Notes under the pieces: model-generated | Database searches by the model: none | What the model saw: only the letters and a program-made list of their open reading frames with translations | Told to the model about the DNA's origin: nothing | Shown here: in pieces, positions 28,013 to 36,639 of the stretch | How positions within the stretch are numbered: position 1 is the stretch's first letter | How the letters are laid out: every line of letters begins with the position of its first letter | NCBI GenBank assembly: GCA_020725645.1 | Contig: DYEQ01000092.1 | Location: forward strand, 1-64,000 | DNA: 64,000 nt | Reading direction: 5' to 3' | DNA from: Candidatus Fermentithermobacillaceae bacterium | Lineage (GTDB): Bacteria; Bacillota; Sulfobacillia; Fermentithermobacillales; DUSS01 | Translations under genes and position numbers: made by a program

Positions 28013-28082
28013 TGGAGAAGGGAAGGTTGGGGTGGGGGAAATCTAAGCCCACATGGGCTGCGTAAGAGGGGGCGCGACCTTG

Positions 28083-28853
28083 ATGGATGGGTTCGTGTCG
28101 CGAAGCGTTGATGGAAGGGCGGACGAGGTCGTGTCCTCTGCGCTGCAAGCTCTGGTGGAGATGGGGCTGCCCGTAAAGGAGCAGTTTAAGAGGCAAATTC
28201 TAGCCTGGGCGGAGGTTTGGAGAAACTGGACGGGTAGGAGCGTCACGGGGCTCGACTCGCCCAGGGAAATCGGGGTAAGACTCATCGCTGACTCCTTCGC
28301 GTTGTTCTACGCATTGACGCCGGGCGTGGGAGACCTTTGCTGCGACGTGGGGTCCGGGAACGGATGGCCCGGACTGGCGCTGAAACTTCACGAACCTTCG
28401 GTTCATCTTGTGCTGCTCGATGCGAAGAGATCCTCGTGCGAGTTCCTTTCTGCTGTGGTGCGGGCAATGGCTGTGAAGGGCGTGGAAGTCTGGCACCAAA
28501 GGGCCGAAGAGGTAGGAAGAGACCCTCGGACAAGAGAGGTGTTTTCCATCGTGGTCTCCCGGGCCGCAGGAAAGCTTCCGGTGGTGCTGGAGCTCGGCGC
28601 GCCTCTGGTCAGGACCGGCGGGAAGCTGGTCCTGTGGCTGGGCCCGGAGAGCGTGGTTGGGAGCAAGGGCTCGGGCGATGGGGACGAGATGCGGGATGGT
28701 TTGAATTACCTTGGTCTCTCCGGTCTGGAGGTCCGGCGGTATTCGCTTCCGGGGGGTCAAGGGGAGCGGATTCTTGCCGTTTATCGCAAGGAGCGGCCTT
28801 CGGAGGAAAGGTTTCCCCGGACGGCCAAGGCCATCAAGACGAGGCCCCTATAG
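28083..28853 (+). CDS. rsmG: 16S rRNA (guanine527-N7) methyltransferase RsmG
   Basis: 256 residues from ATG 28083 (AGGGGG upstream); ATG 28053 would add ten residues. Methylates G527 of 16S rRNA. The SAM-binding motif is CCDVGSGNGWPGLALK, then LLDAKRSSCEFL, and the family tail ERFPRTAKAIKTRPL is intact. The usual family tail has PGxAxKxPL; here Lys-Thr-Arg replaces it in a recognisable way. It follows mnmG by 70 bases and belongs to the same group. Confidence 0.9.
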   Translation: MDGFVSRSVDGRADEVVSSALQALVEMGLPVKEQFKRQILAWAEVWRNWTGRSVTGLDSPREIGVRLIADSFALFYALTPGVGDLCCDVGSGNGWPGLALKLHEPSVHLVLLDAKRSSCEFLSAVVRAMAVKGVEVWHQRAEEVGRDPRTREVFSIVVSRAAGKLPVVLELGAPLVRTGGKLVLWLGPESVVGSKGSGDGDEMRDGLNYLGLSGLEVRRYSLPGGQGERILAVYRKERPSEERFPRTAKAIKTRPL

Positions 28854-28979
28854 GAGCGGTCTCCATCCTGAACGATGGACCCCGAGAGGCCACGGGGGCG
28901 AGGGGATCGAGGCGCAGGGTTCGGTCCGTGAGCTACGGGCAAAGCGCGGTAGCCCGGGCTGAAAAGAGGAGGAAGTCGG

Positions 28980-29888
28980 TTGCTGGCGAATCCTTCCATG
29001 GGAGATGGGATAATGGGCGGAATTGCGGTGAGGGAGATATATTCCCGCAAACCCGTGGAGATTCCTTTGCGAAGTATTAGGAGGCGGGAGGATTCGGTTC
29101 CCCCTTCAGAGGGGTTTATGAGGGAGAGGGCGCCGGGCGGCGGACCTCTTACAGGGGAGGAGGGAGTCCTGGTGGTTCGCAAGACGCCCGAAGGCTACGA
29201 GCTCCTTGCGGGCGACAGGGACTTTCTGAGGTGGGCCGCGTCGGGAAAGGAGACGGGGCCAGCCGTTGTGCTGGAGTTGAGGGAAGTCGAAGCTCTTTTT
29301 GTGAGGCTGGTTCTGGGTTCCAGCAGGCGCGAGTTGAATCCGCTGGAGGAAGCCAGAATATATCACCGGCTGACGGGAGAATTCGGGATGTCCCAGGAAG
29401 ACATCGGGGCTGAAATCGGTAAGGTTCAGTCGACGATAGCTAATAAGTTGAGGCTGCTCAAACTGGAAGAGGAGATCCAGGAGGGTATCAGGAGCGCGCA
29501 GATCGGCGAGCGGCACGCTAGAGCTCTCTTGCGGTTAGAGGACCCGGATCTCAGAGTGAGGTTGTTCAGGGAGTGCGTGAGGAAGAAGTGGTCAGCTGAG
29601 GAAATGGAGCTCGCCGTGGCCGTGAAGGCCGGGATAAGGTCGGCCGTGCGGACGAAGAATCGGCGGAGAGTAGGCGTGTACCGCGATCTCAGGATCTTTC
29701 AGAATTCCTTGCGGCAAATCGCCAGGGAGATGCTGCGCGCTGGGCTCCGCTGCGACGTGGCCGAGGAGGAGTCGGGAGGGACGTGGGTCTTCAAGGTGGC
29801 GGTGTGCGTGGAGGGAAGGGGGAGCCCGGGAGAAGCGGTAGCTGACGGCAATCAACCGGAGGGGCCCGGCGGGTCGGAGACGACGTAG
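28980..29888 (+). CDS. noc: Noc-like ParB-family nucleoid occlusion protein with degenerate nucleotide motifs
   Basis: 302 residues from TTG 28980 (AGGAGG seven bases upstream). The helix-turn-helix GKVQSTIANKLRLLKLEEEIQ and the C-terminal VYRDLRIFQNSLRQIAREMLRAG are those of Noc rather than ParB. Noc prevents septum formation over the chromosome and is a membrane-binding CTPase. Two CTP-contacting motifs intact in the ParB gene next door are altered here: GERRLRAA becomes GDRDFLRWAA, and ENLQRED becomes GSSRREL. Position between rsmG and parA is the classic noc locus. CTP binding may be lost or changed. Confidence 0.82.
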   Translation: MLANPSMGDGIMGGIAVREIYSRKPVEIPLRSIRRREDSVPPSEGFMRERAPGGGPLTGEEGVLVVRKTPEGYELLAGDRDFLRWAASGKETGPAVVLELREVEALFVRLVLGSSRRELNPLEEARIYHRLTGEFGMSQEDIGAEIGKVQSTIANKLRLLKLEEEIQEGIRSAQIGERHARALLRLEDPDLRVRLFRECVRKKWSAEEMELAVAVKAGIRSAVRTKNRRRVGVYRDLRIFQNSLRQIAREMLRAGLRCDVAEEESGGTWVFKVAVCVEGRGSPGEAVADGNQPEGPGGSETT

Positions 29889-29924
29889 AGGGGGCCGGCC
29901 TGGGTAAAGGCCCGCAACTCGATT

Positions 29925-29949
29925 ACGGAGGGACGATCCCTCCGTTTTT
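29925..29949 (+). terminator. Intrinsic terminator after noc
   Basis: ACGGAGGGA and TCCCTCCGT form a perfect nine-base stem around CGA, followed by a T-run and a second TTTTT a few bases on. It ends the mnmE-noc group and separates it from parA-parB. Confidence 0.9.
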
Positions 29950-30001
29950 GATTTTTAGAAGGGTTTAGTAATGTTCCGGAGAAGAGAGGGAATGGCGGGA
30001 G

Positions 30002-30796
30002 GTGAGAAACCTGTCGAGAGTTGTAGCTATCGCCAACCAGAAAGGTGGCGTCGGGAAGACCACGACGGCGGTTAACCTGTCTGCGTGTTTGGGCGAGATG
30101 GGAAGGACGGTACTGGTGGTGGATAACGATCCTCAAGGGAACGCCACCAGCGGACTGGGAATAGACAAGAACTCGGTGGAGGTTTCCCTGTACGACTGTC
30201 TTATGGGCAACGTCGAGCCGTCCCGCGTGTTGAAGGCGACGCCGTCCCGGGGGGTGTGGCTTCTTCCGTCGTCGATTCATCTTGCCGGTGCTGAAGTGGA
30301 AATGGTGAACACGCCCGAAAGGGAAACTCTTCTAAGAAAAGTCGTGGGGCGAATCAGGGAGAACTACGATTTCGTCTTCATAGACTGCCCCCCTTCGTTG
30401 GGCCTTTTGACGGTGAACGCGTTGGTCGCTGCCGACTCGGTGCTCATTCCGATTCAGTGTGAGTATTACGCTCTGGAAGGGTTGACGCAGCTTTTGAACA
30501 CGATCAAGCTGGTGAGGAGCCGGTTGAATTCGAGCCTGGAGCTGGAGGGTGTACTCCTCACGATGTTCGATGCGAGGACAAACCTTTCGATGCAGGTTGC
30601 CGAGGAAGTGAAGAAGTACTTCCGGGAGAAGGTTTATAGAGCGGTTATTCCGCGGAACGTCCGGCTAAGCGAAGCACCGTCTTACGGGAAGCCCATCAGC
30701 GTTTACGACCCGAGGTCGAGAGGCACCGAGGTGTACAGGGAGCTGGCGGAGGAGGTGGTCAGACGTGTTGAAGAGGGGTTTGGGACGCGGGATTGA
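30002..30796 (+). CDS. parA: Chromosome-partitioning ATPase ParA (Soj)
   Basis: 264 residues. Drives origin segregation and, in Bacillota, also controls DnaA. The deviant Walker A is NQKGGVGKTTTAVNLSACL, Walker A' VDNDPQGNATSG, and Walker B FIDCPPSLGLLTVNALVAAD. The start is unclear. The strongest ribosome site, GGGAGGTGA, overlaps the GTG at 30002 and is ideally placed for CTG 30011, which begins LSRVVAIANQKGG, where Soj proteins usually start. It overlaps parB by 32 bases. Confidence 0.95.
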   Translation: MRNLSRVVAIANQKGGVGKTTTAVNLSACLGEMGRTVLVVDNDPQGNATSGLGIDKNSVEVSLYDCLMGNVEPSRVLKATPSRGVWLLPSSIHLAGAEVEMVNTPERETLLRKVVGRIRENYDFVFIDCPPSLGLLTVNALVAADSVLIPIQCEYYALEGLTQLLNTIKLVRSRLNSSLELEGVLLTMFDARTNLSMQVAEEVKKYFREKVYRAVIPRNVRLSEAPSYGKPISVYDPRSRGTEVYRELAEEVVRRVEEGFGTRD

Positions 30797-31604
30797 CTCA
30801 CTGATTCCGCCAGTGGAACCGGAGCCGGGCGAAGCTACCGTTGAGGTGGCGGTATCCGAGATCGACCCCAACCCGTTTCAGCCGCGAAGGGAATTCAGCC
30901 AGGAGAGCCTTGAGGAGCTGGCGGCCTCGGTAAAGGAGCATGGGGTTTTGCAGCCGCTAATCGTCCGGAGGGTGGGGGGACGCTTTCAGCTGGTCGCCGG
31001 GGAACGGCGGTTGAGGGCAGCGCAAATGGCGGGGCTGGCCCGGGTTCCAGTGGTTGTGCGGGCCATGGACGATAGGCAGGTCATGATAGTGTCTCTCGTA
31101 GAGAACCTGCAGCGGGAGGACCTGCGACCTCTGGAGGAGGCGGAGGCGTTTCGCCGGCTGATAGAGGAATTCGGGCTGACCCAGGAGCAAGCGGCGGAAC
31201 AGGTGGGCAAGTCCAGATCGGAAGTTGCGAATACCCTCAGGCTTCTCAAACTGGAGCCGGAGGCTAAGAAGCTTTTGGATGAAGGCAAGATTACCGCGGG
31301 TCATGCCAGAGCGCTCGTGGGGTTGGAGCCGGGGCGTCAGGGGGAGATTGCGAGGATGGCGGCGTCCAAGAACCTGACGGTCCGGCAGGTTGAAGAGTTG
31401 GTATATGGAAGGAAGAAGGAAAGGAAAGCCCAGGTAGTCGCCCGTGTTCGCGAGGCCGAACTAGCGCTGTCAGAAGCCTTAGGCAGTCCCGTAGTGGTGA
31501 AGCGGCATGGCAATAGGGGCACCATCACGATCTCCTTTTTCGGCGACGAGGATCTGGAGAGGCTGGTGGGTATTTTGACGGGGGAGAGCCAAGCGAGGGT
31601 TTGA
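30765..31604 (+). CDS. parB: Chromosome-partitioning protein ParB (Spo0J)
   Basis: 279 residues from GTG 30765 after GGAGGTGG. Binds parS, loads as a CTP-dependent clamp and recruits SMC. Intact motifs are KRGLGRGIDSLIP, which in Spo0J stimulates ParA; NPFQPRREF; the CTPase motif VAGERRLRAAQMAGL; and ENLQREDLRPLEEA. The helix-turn-helix follows (LTQEQAAEQVGKSRSEVANTLRLLKL). A perfect parS site lies 102 bases past its stop codon. Confidence 0.97.
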   Translation: MLKRGLGRGIDSLIPPVEPEPGEATVEVAVSEIDPNPFQPRREFSQESLEELAASVKEHGVLQPLIVRRVGGRFQLVAGERRLRAAQMAGLARVPVVVRAMDDRQVMIVSLVENLQREDLRPLEEAEAFRRLIEEFGLTQEQAAEQVGKSRSEVANTLRLLKLEPEAKKLLDEGKITAGHARALVGLEPGRQGEIARMAASKNLTVRQVEELVYGRKKERKAQVVARVREAELALSEALGSPVVVKRHGNRGTITISFFGDEDLERLVGILTGESQARV

Positions 31605-31705
31605 CAGGGGCGCAGCTCAGGCGTCTTAGGTCTGAAAGGGGGGCCGAGTTTTTCTCGATGTAGGTAGTAAAAGAGGGAATCATGCGTAACCGGTAGGGAG
31701 TTGAA

Positions 31706-31721
31706 TGTTTCACGTGAAACA
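31706..31721. promoter_or_regulatory. parS: parS centromere site
   Basis: TGTTTCACGTGAAACA is an exact match to the consensus parS palindrome; flanking A and T extend it to 18 bases. It lies in the parB-alr gap (31605-31753), about 9.6 kb from the origin DnaA boxes, well inside the range where ParB nucleates. It is the only perfect site I noticed in the window. ParB spreading from here could influence parAB or alr expression. Confidence 0.95.
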
Positions 31722-31753
31722 TTAACGTATTTTGACTGCAAGGAGGCGCTTTT

Positions 31754-32920
31754 ATGCTCAGACCGGCCTGGGCTGAAATTGATCTGGATAACTTTTGCGA
31801 CAACATCAAAGCTGTTGCCAGCGTAACTTCTCCATCTTCCGGGCTTCTCGCCGTGATCAAGGCGGATGGCTACGGTTGCGGTGCTGTGGCCTGCGCCCTG
31901 GCAGCTTTGACTGTCCCGGCGGTCAAGGGGCTGGCGGTGGCGACTCCCGAAGAAGCGCTGGAGCTCAGAGACGCGGGAGTTCCCGGCATGATCCTGGTCT
32001 TGGGCCCGTCAACACCGGAAGCTATTCCCGAGCTCGTCGGGCGGGATATCTCCGTGACAATCACCGACACCCGGGGAATCGAGGCGATGGAACGGGCGGG
32101 CCTTGATGCCACGAAAAAATCCAAGCTCCACCTGAAGGTGGATACGGGTATGTCGCGGCTAGGGTTTCGCCCCGGACGGGAAATCGACGAAGCTTTGGTC
32201 ATACTACGCCGGAGCTCCGCAATCCAACTCGAGGGTGTCTACACCCACTTTGCCGTGGCCGACGAGGAAGAAGAGTACACGAGATTCCAGTGGGGTCTCT
32301 ACCAGGATGCTCTCAACCAGCTGCAAGCAGCGGGGCTCCATCCGCGCTATAAGCATGTGGCGAATTCCGCCGCCATCCTATGGTTGCCCGAGTCCCATCT
32401 TGACCTGGTGCGTCCTGGCATAATGCTATTTGGCTCGTTCCCAGGACAAAAAGTCCCAAGGAAGATAGAACTCAAGCCCGTCCTGAGCTTGAAAAGCCGG
32501 GTTGCGTACGTGAAACGCGTCCCCCAGGGGACGAACGTGGGCTACGGGCGGGCCTACACCACAGCCGAAGAGACCACGATCGCGACGATCCCCATCGGAT
32601 ACGCTGACGGATATCCCAGATGCCTGTCGAACGTCGCCCCGGTAATAATCGGGGGGAAGAAGCACAAGCTGGCCGGTAGGGTGTGTATGGACCAGATCAT
32701 GGTCGACGCCGGACAGACGAGTTGCCGGGCGGGCGACGAAGTGACCTTGATTGGCGAGGACGGTTCAGAGAGAATAACCTTGGACGAGGTCGCTTCGCTT
32801 GCCGGCACCATCCCTCACGAGATCCTTACGAGGATAGGTAAGCGCGTCCCCAGGACCTACCGGTTCAGGGGCAAGACATACACATCTACGGGATCGCTGA
32901 TAGAGGAGTTTCGCCGATAA
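31754..32920 (+). CDS. alr: Alanine racemase
   Basis: 388 residues, normal length. PLP-dependent interconversion of L- and D-alanine for peptidoglycan. The PLP lysine is Lys36 in LLAVIKADGYGCGA. VDTGMSRLGFRP and YTHFAVADEEE follow, and the second catalytic tyrosine lies in NVGYGRAYTT. The dimer-contact segment GRVCMDQIMVD is intact. The ATG follows AAGGAGG. It stands alone between parS and the M23 peptidase, and I see no D-Ala-D-Ala ligase nearby. Confidence 0.95.
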   Translation: MLRPAWAEIDLDNFCDNIKAVASVTSPSSGLLAVIKADGYGCGAVACALAALTVPAVKGLAVATPEEALELRDAGVPGMILVLGPSTPEAIPELVGRDISVTITDTRGIEAMERAGLDATKKSKLHLKVDTGMSRLGFRPGREIDEALVILRRSSAIQLEGVYTHFAVADEEEEYTRFQWGLYQDALNQLQAAGLHPRYKHVANSAAILWLPESHLDLVRPGIMLFGSFPGQKVPRKIELKPVLSLKSRVAYVKRVPQGTNVGYGRAYTTAEETTIATIPIGYADGYPRCLSNVAPVIIGGKKHKLAGRVCMDQIMVDAGQTSCRAGDEVTLIGEDGSERITLDEVASLAGTIPHEILTRIGKRVPRTYRFRGKTYTSTGSLIEEFRR

Positions 32921-33144
32921 CCGAGTGTTGCCCGGGTTCGGGAGCAACCATAAACGGGGCCGCGGCCGGGAAGCCGGGATAAAGAATTTCCGCAGCTTGC
33001 CTGCGGGAGGCAGGATTTCCGCACTTTTCGTCGAATTGGCACCTTGGGATCGCCATCCCGGAGCGGATGCGGCCGAAGCGAGAAGTGACGGGCTTCCAGC
33101 GAAGCGAAGGAGCTGTACCTTTTTGCAGAAATGAGGGACAGGCA

Positions 33145-34128
33145 GTGAAACATCGTACCCGAACCGGACACTCCCCCGATAAACTGAAGGTGGCGAAGAG
33201 CACCGCTCCCAGGCCCATTACCCTCATGTACATACCTACCACCGGCGAGCCCAGACGCTTCGTCACTTCCGCCAAAACCCTCAGGGGCCTTTGCGTCGGT
33301 CTCATCCTCTTCTTAACCCTCGTCAGCTGGCTAGCTTACTCCTGGCGCAAGCAGGGAGTTGAGCTCGCCGAATTGCGGTATCTTCACCGCGTCGCAGAAG
33401 AGCAGAAAGCTGAACTAAAAGCCCTCCAGGACCAGACGCGCAGCCTCCAGGAGAGGCTCAAGCAGCTTGAGATTCTCGAATCCAAGATCAGGCAGTCCCT
33501 GCAAGCAGAAGGCGTACTCTCGCAATCGTTTATTTCCTCCGCCCTCGGCGTCGCGTCCCGCGAAACAGCGACCCTTCCCTCCCGCTCTTCCGATGCCGTT
33601 CGGATAGCTAACCGCGATATTGGAAGAGTAATCCAGCTATCCGAGAATGAGCTGGGTGAGCTTGATAAGAGCTTGTCCGACCTTGAGTCCCGCTACGAGG
33701 ACCTCGAAGGCGATGCGAAAGAGGTTGTCCGGTGGCTGCGAGCACAACCGAATATATGGCCGACGTGGGGCACCGTGACCTCGGGTTTCGGGTGGCGCCG
33801 GCACCCCATCACCGGACGGTATGAGTTTCATCCCGCTCTGGACATAGCCGCCCCGTACGGCACGCCTATTGTGGCCGCGGCTGACGGCAGGGTGGAGTTT
33901 GCCGGATATAGATCCGGCTACGGTAGGACCGTGGTTATCAACCATGGCTACGGCATCAAAACTCTTTACGCCCACTGCTCCACCATCAAGGTGAGGTACG
34001 GGCAAAACGTCGTCAGAGGACAACTCATAGCGACCATCGGTGATTCGGGCACCGCCACCGGCCCTCACCTCCACTACGAGATCCACGTGTCGGGAGTGGC
34101 GGTGAATCCCTTTAAGTACCTCAAGTAA
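33145..34128 (+). CDS. Membrane-anchored coiled-coil M23 endopeptidase
   Basis: 327 residues from GTG 33145 (GAGGGACAGG upstream); the track's 26 extra residues lack support. One membrane anchor lies at about 46-66 (LRGLCVGLILFLTLVSWLAYSW), followed by a coiled coil at about 75-115 and a second helical stretch at 165-195. The C-terminal M23 domain has complete zinc motifs HPALD and HLHYE, so it should be an active endopeptidase cutting peptidoglycan cross-links outside the membrane. The gene sits directly before a bactofilin gene, a recurrent partnership. The 224-base leader (32921-33144) holds small inverted repeats but no riboswitch I can name. Confidence 0.85.
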   Translation: MKHRTRTGHSPDKLKVAKSTAPRPITLMYIPTTGEPRRFVTSAKTLRGLCVGLILFLTLVSWLAYSWRKQGVELAELRYLHRVAEEQKAELKALQDQTRSLQERLKQLEILESKIRQSLQAEGVLSQSFISSALGVASRETATLPSRSSDAVRIANRDIGRVIQLSENELGELDKSLSDLESRYEDLEGDAKEVVRWLRAQPNIWPTWGTVTSGFGWRRHPITGRYEFHPALDIAAPYGTPIVAAADGRVEFAGYRSGYGRTVVINHGYGIKTLYAHCSTIKVRYGQNVVRGQLIATIGDSGTATGPHLHYEIHVSGVAVNPFKYLK

Positions 34129-34246
34129 CCCAGTTGGCAGGTCAGGCAGGTTTCAGCTCGACTTCGGCGAGAAAGAGAGCTGAAACATCGCGCAAAAGAA
34201 GACCCTTATCTAGGGTACGAGAATTAAAAGACAATGAGAGGTGGTA

Positions 34247-34681
34247 ATGTTGTTCGCTAAAGCCGAAGCCCCCGTCAAGCCGGGACAAATCGAAAGCATC
34301 CTCGGGAAAGGTTTGCAAGTCAAAGGTACTATTCACTCAAAGGGGACATTAAGAATCGACGGAACTTGCGAGGGAACCGTGGAAAGCGAGGCCGATGTCA
34401 TCATCGGCGAAAGTGCCGTCCTCAATTCCGAGATCAGAGCCAAAAACGTTACGGTGGGCGGAACCGTCACGGGAAACATCACCGTCTCCGGCCGGCTGGA
34501 GATCCTTCAAACGGGCAAGGTCAAGGGCGACGTCCACGTAGGGACCATCGTCATCTCCGAAGGTGCGCTGTTCCAGGGCAACTGCACCATGGAATCCAAC
34601 TCCAAAGAGCCGGAAACCAAGTTGTACCAGAAACCTCAGAATGCGATGGCGGGCCCAAAGGTTGAGCCCCTGAAGAAATAG
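34247..34681 (+). CDS. Bactofilin (DUF583)
   Basis: 144 residues from ATG 34247 (GAGAGGTGG upstream). Bactofilins are nucleotide-independent filament scaffolds built from a right-handed beta helix. The core repeats are GLQVKGTIHSKGTLRIDGTCEG, NVTVGGTVTGNITVSGRLEI and GKVKGDVHVGTIVISEGALFQG, each about one helical turn. The N-terminus carries the short lead typical of membrane-targeted bactofilins, and the C-terminal 28 residues are polar and disordered. It follows the M23 peptidase by 118 bases and is closed by a terminator about 180 bases after its stop. Confidence 0.88.
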   Translation: MLFAKAEAPVKPGQIESILGKGLQVKGTIHSKGTLRIDGTCEGTVESEADVIIGESAVLNSEIRAKNVTVGGTVTGNITVSGRLEILQTGKVKGDVHVGTIVISEGALFQGNCTMESNSKEPETKLYQKPQNAMAGPKVEPLKK

Positions 34682-34862
34682 GCGACGGTCGTACAGGCGA
34701 TTCAAGACATCACCGGTCACAGCATAGACCGATGGGCTGGAAGTTACGTACTCACGAGAGCAGCTAGGCGTCGCTTGACCGGAGCCTGGGGGCCGAACGG
34801 CCCGTAGTTCACAGAAAGCAAGAGATTGGAAAGAGATCAAAGGCACGAAGTCAGAAAAGAAC

Positions 34863-34898
34863 AACCTGGACACACACTAAAGGTGCCAGGTTTCTTTT
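34863..34898 (+). terminator. Intrinsic terminator in the bactofilin / phosphoribosyltransferase gap
   Basis: AACCTGG pairs with CCAGGTT, with an inner CAC/GTG extension past one bulged base, and is followed by TCTTTTTC. The rest of 34682-34974 shows no gene. Confidence 0.78.
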
Positions 34899-34974
34899 TC
34901 TGTAGCTTGTTCCCAGCGGCAGACGGTAGAGCTTTTGAGGCATACGGACGAAATGGGAGGGACAACGACAACAG

Positions 34975-35601
34975 ATGTACAGAGACCGGACCCAAGCAGG
35001 AGAGGTCCTCGCCGGTCTTTTGACCGGATGGAGGAGTCGCGATCCCCTGGTCCTCGGAGTGCCCAGAGGTGGCGTCATCGTAGCTGCTGTCGTCGCGTCA
35101 GCCCTTCAAGCGCACCTTGACATCATCGTCTCGAGAAAAGTGGGGGCCCCCGGAAACCCCGAGTTCGCGGTGGCTGCGGTCGACCCGGACGGCGAATTAT
35201 TCATCGACCCGGAAAGCTTTATCCCGGTCTCCCACGAGTACCTGGAGCGTGCCGCGGCGGCGGAGCGCCGGGAAATCTCGAGGCGGCTTGCGCTCTGGAG
35301 GGGAGACCGGGAAGAGCCCCCGGTTGCCGGCCGTACCGTGATCATGGTGGACGACGGCATAGCGACAGGGCTCACCGCACTGGCCGCTCTGACTTATCTA
35401 CGACGAAAATCGCCCTCCCGTCTCATCCTGGCGGTACCCGTCGCCCCGGCCGATACGGTAGCAAAGCTCGAGCGGTACGCCGATGAAGTGGTATGCCCCC
35501 TCAGGCCCTCCCTCTTCTTCGCCGTCGGTGAGTGGTATGAAGATTTCACTCAGGTTACCGACGAGGAAGTAAGAAAAGCTCTTCAGAGCCACAACGAATG
35601 A
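34975..35601 (+). CDS. Phosphoribosyltransferase-family protein
   Basis: 208 residues. The type I PRTase PRPP-binding loop VIMVDDGIATGLTALAAL lies at about residues 121-138, and LGVPRGGVIVAAVVASAL and VSRKVGAPGNPEFAVAAV precede it. This belongs to the ComF-like or predicted-PRTase group often found alone or fused to dienelactone-hydrolase domains; the substrate base is unknown. It has no purine-salvage neighbours. The tail PSLFFAVGEWYEDFTQVTDEEV matches that group. Function in nucleotide salvage is only inferred from fold. Confidence 0.75.
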   Translation: MYRDRTQAGEVLAGLLTGWRSRDPLVLGVPRGGVIVAAVVASALQAHLDIIVSRKVGAPGNPEFAVAAVDPDGELFIDPESFIPVSHEYLERAAAAERREISRRLALWRGDREEPPVAGRTVIMVDDGIATGLTALAALTYLRRKSPSRLILAVPVAPADTVAKLERYADEVVCPLRPSLFFAVGEWYEDFTQVTDEEVRKALQSHNE

Positions 35602-35635
35602 ATTTCCCTCACTGCGGCGCATATTCTCCTGAGGG

Positions 35636-36253
35636 GTGCCGGCGATTCTCGAGGACATCCGGGACATCAGAATCCACGCCTTCGGTGAAAACGGACATTA
35701 CGCCCTCGCCGACGCGCTCAGGGTCGCCCTAAAGATCCAACGGCTTGAATCAAAACCCCTCAAAGTAGTTTGCATCGGAACCGACAGGTCAACCGGGGAC
35801 TCCCTCGGTCCCCTGGTGGGTTCCATGCTGGTCGCCGCGGGCTTTCGGGGTGAGGTATGGGGCACGCTCGAGAGCCCTGTCCACGCGGTAAACCTCGCTG
35901 AGATCATCCCGCGCACGGTTGACGGGGAATCTGCGGTAATAGCAGTCGACGCTTGCCTGGGGAGGAAGACGGAAGTCGGCTCCATAGTGGTCGGACCGGG
36001 ACCCGTACTACCGGGCGCAGGCCTTCGCAAGCGGCTGCCCGGCATCGGCGATGTTCACGTGACGGGAGTCGTCAACGTAGGCGGCTTCATGGACTACGCC
36101 ATCCTTCAATGCACCCGCTTGTACACCGTAGTAAAGATAGCGTCTGTGATATCCCGGGGTCTTCTCATCGCTGCGGGGCAGGACCGGTCTCAAGACCGGG
36201 TCCCGAACCGCAGCCAACTCTTCACTATTCCCTGGGTCCAAGAGAACGCCTGA
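35636..36253 (+). CDS. yyaC: YyaC-type putative sporulation protein
   Basis: 205 residues from GTG 35636, with a weak ribosome site. YyaC proteins have a fold related to the germination protease GPR and occur in spore formers near spo0J. The family core is VVCIGTDRSTGDSLGPLVGSML. AVDACLGRKTEVGSIVVGPGP and GDVHVTGVVNVGGFMDYAIL then follow. Its position just right of parB and alr parallels B. subtilis. Its last 29 bases overlap the 3' end of a minus-strand gene. Substrate is unknown. Confidence 0.85.
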   Translation: MPAILEDIRDIRIHAFGENGHYALADALRVALKIQRLESKPLKVVCIGTDRSTGDSLGPLVGSMLVAAGFRGEVWGTLESPVHAVNLAEIIPRTVDGESAVIAVDACLGRKTEVGSIVVGPGPVLPGAGLRKRLPGIGDVHVTGVVNVGGFMDYAILQCTRLYTVVKIASVISRGLLIAAGQDRSQDRVPNRSQLFTIPWVQENA

Positions 36254-36479
36254 CCTCATCCACTACCTCTTCCGGGGTGCGACCCGCAGCTGTCACAACC
36301 GGAGCTTCCCTCGAATCGGTGATACCCATGAAATCCGAGTCCAACCCGCTCACCACGATAGCGTGGGCTCCCAGCGTAAGCAGGCCTTCGGGCCTTCTCA
36401 ACTCGACTACCTCGAACCCCGCATCTTTCAGAGCATCTTGAAACGGTCCGAGGCCGGGTTCAACCGCAACGCGTGTCAC
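36225..36479 (-). CDS. YkuS-like UPF0180 small protein
   Basis: 84 residues from GTG 36479 (GAGGAGG eight bases upstream); the track start is three codons earlier. Pattern VAVEPGLGPFQDALKDAGFEVVEL then AIVVSGLDSDFMGITDS matches UPF0180/YkuS proteins of Bacillota, whose function is unknown. It is the only minus-strand gene in this stretch and is convergent and overlapping with yyaC, so the two mRNAs share 29 antisense bases. Confidence 0.75.
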   Translation of the reverse strand: MTRVAVEPGLGPFQDALKDAGFEVVELRRPEGLLTLGAHAIVVSGLDSDFMGITDSREAPVVTAAGRTPEEVVDEVRRSLGPRE

Positions 36480-36639
36480 CCAACACACCTCCTCAAGACA
36501 GGAATTTCGAAAATATGCTTACCCCAGACAAGATACTATATACCGACGATCCAAGCGCCGGGCCGGCCGGTCGTCATTGCCCGACCGGCGAGACAGGAGC
36601 TTTGGCCTCCGCGTGGAAAACATACGTGGGGGGAAACAA

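Noticed and set aside
32921-33144. Possible c-di-AMP (ydaO) or c-di-GMP riboswitch before the coiled-coil M23 gene
   Set aside because: Only short inverted repeats are present; none of the conserved core sequences of those classes is recognisable.
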